Part shown: in pieces, positions 19,294-25,604 of the stretch
Layout of the letters: each line of letters begins with the position of its first letter
How positions within the stretch are numbered: position 1 is the first letter of the stretch
The notes under the pieces: model-generated
The model's database searches: none
What the model was told of the DNA's origin: nothing
Seen by the model: only the letters and a program-made list of their open reading frames with translations
Source: Heterotrichella gracilis
Lineage: Eukaryota > Sar > Xanthophyceae > Tribonematales > Xanthonemataceae
NCBI GenBank assembly: GCA_032358255.1
Contig: JAULBX010028913.1
Coordinates: 1-25,604 of the forward strand
Length of the DNA: 25,604 nucleotides
Direction of reading: 5' to 3'
Made by a program: the position numbers and the translations under genes

Positions 19294-20802
19294 GGCCATT
19301 GCTACCGGTCAATGGCAGCGGGACTGGCGGCTCGGAGGCCAGGGGGGTGATGGTGATGTGGTGCTCGCATGGGAGGTCACCAATGCCGGCCATATGGGTG
19401 CTGCCAGGTGGCGCCAAGTCGCCATCGCCCACGTGATCGTCGCCCGCATGATCATTAAGCGTGTGAGGATCCTTCCCCGTGTGATCATTGCCTGACATGG
19501 GATCCATTTGGCTGCTGCCAAGTGGCGACATGTGCGCGCTGCCAGGTGGCGCCACGTACGCGTTGCCCAGGTGCATGCTGCCAGGTGGCGTCATGTGGAC
19601 GCTGCAGTCCACCATGGGCACCAGCTGGGTCGCCACCCGGGGGTCGCCCCCTTCCTTGACTGCGTAATCCAACTTCTGGTCTGGTTCCAACACCAGCACT
19701 GGGTGGAGCACGTGGTTGGCCACTGTGCGAGGGTCCTCAAGGTCTGCAACACAACACAAAATAAATACAGGGTTTAGGGTAACGTAAACCTACACACAAA
19801 AAAAAAGGTACAGGCAGGCAGGCAGAAAATCAAGAAAGGCAATAAATGCAACGCATCCTTTTATACATGGTAAATGGCAATGGCAAATGGGTAGATGTGA
19901 ATATATGTGACAGCGAATGAGTAAACCAGTGTGATGGTGACATAATGGGTATGCGAAAATCATGACGGAAATCGAAATTGAAACGTGCGGCATCTACCTT
20001 GATGATCCCCCCTGTCCTCCTGCCGCCTGCCGGCCTTGCACACGTGGTGCAGTATCCAAGCAACGAACAGGATGTTGATTAGCACCAGCACGGCCACCAT
20101 AAGCATCTGGCTGCTGCCGGTGAGGGAGGTGCTGGTGCTGGTGCTGGTGCTGGTGCTGGTGCTGGTGTGGGGGTAGGGTGGGGGCCGGGGCCGGGGGGGC
20201 GGAGCGAGTATGGTCTGCGCGTATGGGTCGGGAATTGGTAAGAATTGTGCGGGCAAGGTAGATTGTGTGCTGTGATGTCATCTAAGAGTGATCTTTCCAC
20301 ATGATGTGCCATGTGCGTATCCTGGCATGGGAAGTTTAACGTCATACAAGATGATGCATTTAGGTGTCAACCCCTGATACTGCCACCTGGCAGCAGCATC
20401 CTGTGATTTATAATGATCCAAAATGACCATGAGGAATTCAGGCCCTTGTAAACAACGGCAACGTGCTCCGACACAACCTATCAAGCATCCACACACCAAT
20501 GCACCCACTAAAAATATCTGCATTCACTGGATTCGCAATTGGCTACCCTGCCGTGTAAGGCTGCAATCTGGACACACCTCTATCGATGTAGGGTCGCTCA
20601 CAATGTGTCGACTGACATTCCTCTGGAACTCTGCCGACCCCCCTGCCAGGATTCTATGCCAGGTGGCATTCTGTGGCGCATCCCCTGGGCCCAGGTGGCG
20701 ATGCCAGGTGGCGGGCTGTGATGCATCCAGGTACCCATGTACGCCCGATGGCCCAGTAACCATTAGCATTACTACGACCGCCAGCGCAGCAGCTGGTGCC
20801 AT
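19277..20802 (-). CDS. Putative type I single-pass membrane glycoprotein, unknown family
   Basis: Three exons fit in phase: 20602..20802 (donor GTGAGC), 19998..20214 (acceptor CGCGCAG, donor GTAGAT) and 19277..19743 (acceptor TTGCAG, stop TAG), giving 294 residues. Residues 1-23 (MAPAAALAVVVMLMVTGPSG onward to VHG) look like a signal peptide. The short outer part has two related segments, QPATWHRHL and QNATWHRIL, and N-glycosylation sequons NAT and NVS. Exon 2 gives a Pro-rich run (PPPRPRPPPYP), then a Ser/Thr alternation of about 12 residues, then a transmembrane segment (MLMVAVLVLINILFVAWILH) followed by basic KAGRRQ. The inner tail is His/Pro/Gly-rich with repeated PPGS-type units (TPPGSMHL, APPGSAHM, APPGSTHM). 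No known domain was recognised. The junction between exons 1 and 2 is the least certain; another start upstream at 20958 is possible. Confidence 0.6.
20130..20167 (-). repeat. (GGTGCT)n coding repeat
   Basis: About six GGTGCT hexamers on the plus strand. On the minus strand the reading frame of the membrane-protein gene gives Thr-Ser alternation; the other two frames would give His-Gln or Ala-Pro. A likely length-polymorphic linker. Confidence 0.85.
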
Positions 20803-21071
20803 GTGGCGGGCTGTGGCTGCTTGGAATCGCTCCTTGTGGTGTGGTGGGTGGACACCGGTGCTGATGCGCCGCTGCACGGGATGCTGAGTACAGTGCAACA
20901 TTCCCCCATAAATAGTATAGAGGTTGATAGAGCAGAATGTCGCCCCGGGCTGCTGCATGGATGTGCCGATGTGTGTGAGTGTGGCGCTTCTTTGTTAGGG
21001 TATGTGAGACGGCTGCTGCTGCCCAGTGACCCTAGTAAGGTGTGGCTGGCCCGTGGGTGCAGGGGTGGTCT

Positions 21072-21175
21072 GAACCCTGAAGGGGTTGCGGGTGTTGCCT
21101 GAACCCTAGAGGGTTGTGCGCCTAGAGGGTTGGGCGCCCTAGAGGGTGTGCTGCCCGGTTACCCTAAAGGGTGTG
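21072..21175. repeat. Cluster of CCCTAGAGGG-like palindromes
   Basis: Five related words in about 100 bases: AACCCTGAAGGGGTT (21073), AACCCTAGAGGGTT (21102), CCTAGAGGGTT (21121), CCCTAGAGGGTG (21138) and ACCCTAAAGGGTG (21161). Each is an inverted CCCTA/AGGG pair, able to form a small stem. They resemble a telomere motif meeting its own reverse complement. Confidence 0.75.
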
Positions 21176-22829
21176 GCTGGCGCCTTGACGGGTGAACCTT
21201 CCGTGAAAATCTCTGCAAGGCGGGGAGTTTTCTAGGGTTAAGGGTAACATACAGAGGATATGGAAATTAGGATACTGAACATAGGGTCAGGATGGACATG
21301 AAATAGGCAGGGTTTCGTATGTGCTTGCGCCTGGAAACCCTAGAGCAGGGCATGCTGGACGCAATGTTGCAACCACCCCTGTTATGTGATTCACAGGTTG
21401 ATATTCTGTGAAGTGGCGAGCATTCGCATTATCTTGCTAATTACGAACAGGAACAGGTGCTGGCCACACTCCCGAGCAACACCGACACGCACCGAAAACC
21501 GCCCAGAAAGTCAAAGTATTGGCCCCTAAGGCAGCTGGTTCTGACGCAGCTTCAGTGCTTAGATGGTTCAGGTGCAAGTGAGTTAGGTAAAGCGTTTGCT
21601 GCAAGTGATTGTTGGAAACCTGGGCCGGCCGTTGTTGCACATGTATGGGGGAGGTGAAACCTTGTGGAAGTTTGCCCATCGCGACAAGGAAAACAAACGA
21701 CACCGACCCCACTTTGAACCAGGTGATGAGGTGGAAAACAGTCAACGAAGCTGTGTATGGTATGCATACGTACAGCCCAGGGTTGGTTTCTGAGGTCCAC
21801 ACGACATAGTATCGTTCGCGTGCCAATCATGCCCTCAGTTCGCTAATGCGCGACCTTCGTGGCTGTGTTACCTTGAAAATACGCTTCAACAAGCCTGAAA
21901 GCTTGCGTAAACAGGCGTATATTCGCCGATGTTGACGCCCAACCAGTTAAAAAACGTCAGTGCAAACTGGGACAACATGCATGCATGCATCGCCACATGT
22001 GTAGACCTTTTGCAATGAGAGGATGGGCGCGTGGGAAAGCAGGAAGGAGGAAGGCACACATTTGATAACAAACTGCAGTTTTTATGTCAGCCTTTGCTGC
22101 GTTTGGCCATGTTTCTGGGTTGAAGTATGCACTCAGGGCTACGTGATATGAGTGAAAATCGGTGGTGTAGCCATGACATGGATACGTCGTAGCCGCACAA
22201 AATCTCCACTTGCGGATTCTGGAGATACCAACCCGGCCAAAAGCTAGCGCACTTCGGCAGTGCTGCTTCAGTGAGTGTCGGCACTAGGGTAGACCTTCGT
22301 GAGGTCACACTGCGCCTGTTTACTGCATTTTGGTGCTAGTCCTGCATGCTTGGAGGGTACATCCCTCCAAGGTTGTAAGGAGCTATTAGGCAGATCTCTG
22401 GACAGTGCTCACCAGGGACTCCTTGGTAGCGCCGTGGCTCCTGACATCCATCCATGCTATGCCTAAGAAGTCTTGCCCTCGCACCCACCACCACTGCAGC
22501 AAACAGGTACGAACTTACCAAGGCGCCTGCCATACCAGTCTCACATGCCATGGCATGCCAGTACCATGAGATGTGGCATCTGGTTCCGAAACCGAGCAGC
22601 GCTGCGTGGCATCACATACCCTTAGCCATAAAACTTAAACAAATACTGCAGCAAGTCTGACATTGTCCCTGTGACTTGTACCATGCGCCGCATTATGCGG
22701 TCATAATCATGCCTTTTTCACGCTGGGCTTAGGGGATACAAGGGGGATGCAGGGGTTTTTGGGGGATGTCCACGGGCGCTTGCCCACTGCACTTTTCCTG
22801 CTTATTCTTCGCATGTGGACTTTCTGTAA

Positions 22830-22879
22830 ACAATGCATGCATGCATATAATGTGTGGCACATATGCATGCATGCATTGT
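22830..22879. repeat. Perfect 19-bp-stem hairpin made of ATGC units
   Basis: Left arm 22830-22848 (ACAATGCATGCATGCATAT) and right arm 22861-22879 are exact reverse complements, separated by 12 bases. Each arm is itself an ATGC run, so several alternative folds exist. Confidence 0.9.
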
Positions 22880-23102
22880 GCCGCTTTACTCTCTTTACTT
22901 AAGTTGCTGTGTTGGGCCTTCTTACGCGTAGACGTATTTACAAAACCTATTTGCAGTAGGTCTTGAGGCTGAACTACCCTTGGTGGCTCCACCGAGTAGC
23001 AACCTTCGTGCCTGCAACAACCTCCACCTGGTGCTCAAAAGGGGCTGTTTTCTCCGCCCAGCTGCCTTCACTACCCAACCTGCTTGCTGTTGACGCGCAA
23101 AC

Positions 23103-23672
23103 ATGGCTCTTGCCTTGTCAGCAGCTCGCTCCCGCCCGGTACTTTGTGCCAAGGCAGCGCCGAGGGCGCCCAGCCGTTCCATAGGCCATGTCACCAGCTC
23201 CAAACAGGGCAAGAAGGGCCCCTCACGTTTTGCCACTGCGAACAAGGGCAAGCGTCAGCTGCCTCCAAAGCGCGTCTCCAAGCCACTTCAGCCAGGAAAT
23301 GGGGATGGAAGGTGGTTAGTGGTGGGTTGTAGTTGGGTGCCCTCTTTTGCGCCAGCTCCTCTCTCCACAGCTGTGGCCTGCAAGCACCCTTGCCATAGTA
23401 ACATGGTCGGGGTCCTTCTACACTAGGGGATAGCACGAGAGCATGGACCTTCCTCCCATGCATCCTGGCTTGTGCAACCTTTGCCGTTGTGACACTAACT
23501 GCTGCCGCTGGCTTGTCCCTCACAGGTGGTGTCAAAGACCAAAGCTGCCCTCACTTCCCCTTTGGCAGATGAGATTTACCTCCAGGTTGGCCTCGTTTTG
23601 CTCTTCTGCGTCCAGCTCTACGTCCTGTGGTTCACCAAATACGTCGTCTTCGCCGGTCACTTCGCTGAGTGA
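23103..23672 (+). CDS. Putative small plastid-targeted single-pass membrane protein
   Basis: Two exons, 23103..23321 (donor GTGGGT) and 23526..23672 (acceptor CTCACAG, stop TGA), join in phase for about 121 residues; a donor three bases earlier is equally possible. The ATG is in a good context (CAAACATGG). The leader MALALSAARSRPVLCAKAA is Ala/Ser/Arg-rich without acids and has a VLCAKA cleavage-like site, typical of algal chloroplast transit peptides. A basic stretch (KQGKKG, NKGKRQLPPKR) follows. Exon 2 encodes ALTSPLADEIY, then a hydrophobic helix (LQVGLVLLFCVQLYVLWFTK) and ends in GHFAE. The final codons are strongly C-ending (TAC GTC GTC TTC GCC), supporting real coding. Size and layout resemble small thylakoid subunits, but no specific family was recognised. 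The opposite strand has an acidic open frame (23532-23738), judged a shadow. Confidence 0.58.
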
Positions 23673-24650
23673 CTGTGGCAGGTAATATGTGGGGGGTGAG
23701 GTTGTGCCGTTTTCTTGGGAGAAACAAACCATGTGCACCAGAAGGGTGGATACTGGTGCTCACACTGGTGTGCATAACTGCACGAGGAAAGCACTCAAAG
23801 TTTTATAGGTGCTGTTTGACGTTAGCCCCGAGTTTCGCTGGCTGCTGTCCGGCAACAAAGAACCCCTAAGCTTTGCCCTGAAGCCAAACAAGGCACCCGA
23901 ATCAATTTTTGACATCTGGTCTCCTGCGCATGCGCATGCGCTGCACTACACAGCACATGTCCTGCGCATGTGTCCTGCCCTGTCCTGCGCAGGCCTGTCA
24001 ACTTGATGCCTGCGGAGGACGCTAACAACCTGCTCCGTCACAGGGCTAGTCTGGGCGTCCTCTTTGCAGTGCCCTCGAGGATCGGGGATTGCAGCCAGGC
24101 AGTGGGGCGGGGGTACACAGGGGGGTCAAGAGAGGTGGAAAGGGAAAGCTTTGCCCAGTGGGGATGCGCTGACGGAGCTGGTACGCAAAAGAGGGAGTAG
24201 CCCACCGTTTAGCAAGATCTTGAAGGGTTTCTTTATGGTCTTGCGTGGCCATGATGATTCCAATAATATAGGGTGCGCGCGTAGCTACATTGGAATGTTT
24301 GAGAACCTCATTACATATCATTGCACCATTTGGGCAACGCGCGGGATAGGCATAGCCACAAACCCTAAACCCTACACCTTGTACCCTACCGACCTATCTG
24401 GCACGCTTGCTCAGCGCGTGCCAGTAGATCACCTGCACACCACATGATCCAAGGCCATGTAATCGGCCGTGTAATTGCCAATCTGGCCTGCACTGCGCAT
24501 GTCAGTGGCCGTGGAGTTGACCCATTACTCAACAGACCCATTTATCACATGACACGATGCATGATACATGGAACACGGGGACTGTAACACCAGGCTGCAT
24601 GATTCCTACCAGGCTGCAAAAAAGTCTTCAATCCCCTTGCCCATCTGATC
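23673..24650. other. Intergenic region, no gene supported
   Basis: Includes the 3' flank of the plastid-type gene, the CTGCGCATG repeats (23923-23994) and a short CCCTAAACCCTA at about 24363. The plus frame at 24064-24447 and minus frame at 24046-24321 have no recognisable motifs. Confidence 0.4.
23923..23994. repeat. TCCTGCGCATG repeats
   Basis: CCTGCGCATGCGCATGCGCTG, then GTCCTGCGCATGTGTCCTGCC and TGTCCTGCGCAGGCC: four degenerate, partly self-complementary units. Confidence 0.7.
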
Positions 24651-25440
24651 CACCAGGTACCCCGCGTTGCAGTAACAACCACCCCACCTGTGCCACAGTT
24701 CCTTGATGTGCTAGGGTGCAGGGTGCAGGGTGTAGGGTTATTTCAAGGATAAATTTCCCTCCGGACTTGACGCAGGTCACGGAGCCTGCTGTGATTGGCA
24801 TCCCCGACGCAAAATGGGGGGAGCGGCCGCCTGCTCATGGTGGTCCCCGCAAAAGCGCCTCCAAGGATGGCCCCTCCAAGGATGAGATCCTAGGCTAGGG
24901 TTCCTTTTGGGGCGGGTGGCCAAGTGGTGGATGCCGGACAACGCGGAGGTGGTGGATGAGATCCAGCACACTGCCACGGGCAAGCTGGGGCTCCGCCAGA
25001 TGTTCAAGGGCTATTTGTTAGAAGTTAGCCAATCGCAGCGCAGCTGTAGGCCCGGTAGTCCTGGTTTCCGGCTTCAGGATCGCTGCTTCAGATGTGCAAA
25101 AATTAGGTAGTATCATTTCTTACGCCTTTTGTTTGTTTGTTTGTATCATTTCTTACCAATAGGTCATAGGAAGTGTACCCTGCCTGACACAGTGTGCGCC
25201 TATTTTTCAGCTTTTCCTCTACTTTTGCGATTGTGTATATTCTTGGAAACAATCACGTGCGCACCACCACAGTTAAGGATTGAAAGTAATACTGAACGTA
25301 GTACAAGCCCATCCTGGCGCGCATGATGCACAGTGAAGGAGTTATATTTGCTGATTACAGCCGCAGCATGCGATAACGCTGCTTTTAGAGGGTGCATTAC
25401 ATAAGGCGTGCACGCTGTTTTGCACCTGCTGTCCTCTTTT
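24651..25440 (+). pseudogene. Decayed distal duplicate of the ligase last intron, exon 10 and 3' flank
   Basis: This block parallels 16964-17790 in the same orientation. It opens with CACCAGGTACCCCGC as in the source intron, then has a degenerate TAGGG run and TTGACGCAGGTCAC before an exon-like part at 24776 to about 25049. That part keeps GGCATCCCCGACGCAAAATG and AAGTGGTGGATGCCGGACAA but has an extra base after GCGGCCGC, a partial repeat (CTCCAAGGATGGCCC CTCCAAGGATGAG), a TAG after ATCCTAGGC, loss of the Ile-Tyr-Lys segment after the catalytic GK, and an insertion before CTGTAGGCCCGGTAG. The 3' flank also matches (CGCTGCTTCAGATGTGCA; TTTGCTGATTACAGC; TGCACCTGCTGTCCT). No other ligase exon accompanies it, so it is non-functional. 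Confidence 0.88.
25125..25145 (+). repeat. (GTTT)n microsatellite
   Basis: About four TTTG units, inside the 3' part of the distal duplicate where the source copy has no such run; a later insertion or expansion. Confidence 0.8.
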
Positions 25441-25604
25441 CTTGGGGTTTTATGTATAGACAGTTCAACTAAGCAAGGGGTCGCAGGTTCGAATCCGAAG
25501 GGTAGCGATGTTTTTCGAATTTCCCTAAACTTTGCGACGGGATAAAATGGGGAGCACGAAAGTGCGGTAAGCGGCACGACTGGTTGGCCACCATCTGCCA
25601 CACT
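25441..25604. other. Right edge, no gene supported; tRNA B-box-like string
   Basis: GGTTCGAATCC at about 25487-25497 matches the internal B box of tRNA genes, but the flanking bases do not form the T-arm stem and no A box is seen upstream. It may be a tRNA-derived remnant. Confidence 0.3.

Larger units (their letters stand above)
19215..20812. repeat. Dispersed GCCAGGTGGC motif, about eleven copies
   Basis: GGTGGCG-centred words occur near 19219, 19280, 19406, 19521 (AAGTGGCG), 19541, 19581, 20657, 20691, 20703 and 20802 (ATGTGGCG), plus one in opposite orientation near 20379 (GCCACCTGGC). Copies in the last exon encode the PPGS units on the minus strand; copies at 20657-20710 encode ATWHR in exon 1; others are in the intron and the 3' flank. 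GCCAGGTGGC is itself nearly palindromic. Confidence 0.65.
20803..23102. other. Divergent intergenic region, no gene supported
   Basis: About 2.3 kb between the membrane-protein gene (-) and the plastid-type gene (+). It contains the CCCTAGAGGG palindrome cluster (21072-21175), ATGC runs (21976-21990) and the ATGC hairpin (22830-22879). Open frames such as 21437-21826 and 22336-22551 on the minus strand and 22454-22660 on the plus strand show no motifs or convincing codon bias. A short exon of an unknown gene cannot be excluded. Confidence 0.4.

Noticed and set aside
20278..20523. Minus-strand frame starting MQIFLVGALVCGCLIG
   Set aside because: Hydrophobic start looks like a signal peptide, but it lies in the intron of the membrane-protein model, has no further motif, and ends without a connection.
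22336..22660. Small gene on either strand (frames 22336-22551 minus and 22454-22660 plus)
   Set aside because: No motif, no splice partner, and no codon bias that separates one strand from the other.
25470..25505. tRNA gene suggested by GGTTCGAATCC
   Set aside because: No T-arm stem closes around it, no A box and no acceptor-stem pairing were found; at most a remnant.
1..25604. Transposon or retroelement as the source of the repeats
   Set aside because: No transposase, reverse transcriptase or integrase motif, no long terminal repeats and no target-site duplications were recognised; the repeats are copies of local exons.

Overview
This window looks like nuclear DNA of a green alga (chlorophyte). 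The genes are split by many short GT-AG introns. Exons are GC-rich with C/G-ending codons. The families are eukaryotic (MYND finger, F-box/LRR, PAF-acetylhydrolase-type SGNH esterase, AMP-binding acyl-CoA ligase ending in a peroxisomal-type tripeptide, and a small protein with a plastid-transit-like leader). Short pieces of the plant/algal telomere motif TTTAGGG/CCCTAAA are scattered through the introns. The species cannot be named from the sequence alone.

Layout. (1) 1-944, +: 3' part of a MYND zinc-finger gene. (2) 1613 to about 4810, -: SGNH hydrolase with a Lys/Pro-rich tail; seven or eight exons, 5' end unresolved. (3) 8293-9959, -: complete three-exon F-box/LRR-like gene (394 aa). Directly downstream (6777-8246, -) lies a 5'-truncated, decayed tandem copy without an F-box. 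(4) 11183-17501, +: complete ten-exon acyl-CoA synthetase (546 aa); every junction keeps phase and all AMP-binding motifs are present. (5) 19277-20802, -: three-exon single-pass membrane protein with signal peptide, N-glycosylation sites, Ser/Thr linker and His/Pro/Gly-rich tail (294 aa). (6) 23103-23672, +: two-exon small plastid-type membrane protein (about 121 aa). (7) 24651-25440, +: decayed copy of the last intron, last exon and 3' flank of the acyl-CoA synthetase. F-box and ligase are divergent over about 1.2 kb; MYND/SGNH and ligase/membrane-protein pairs are convergent. The genes share no obvious pathway.

The most unusual feature is a pervasive set of 'exon echoes'. Nearly every exon of the ligase, and several of the MYND and SGNH genes, has one to four partial, same-orientation, graded-decay copies of its edge (usually including the splice junction) in the adjacent intron, typically next to CCCTAAA-like repeats. 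The truncated F-box/LRR copy and the distal ligase exon copy may be larger products of the same tendency. Other structure: a perfect 26-bp palindrome, a perfect 19-bp-stem hairpin built of ATGC units, a cluster of CCCTAGAGGG-like palindromes, and a dispersed GCCAGGTGGC motif in and around the membrane-protein gene.
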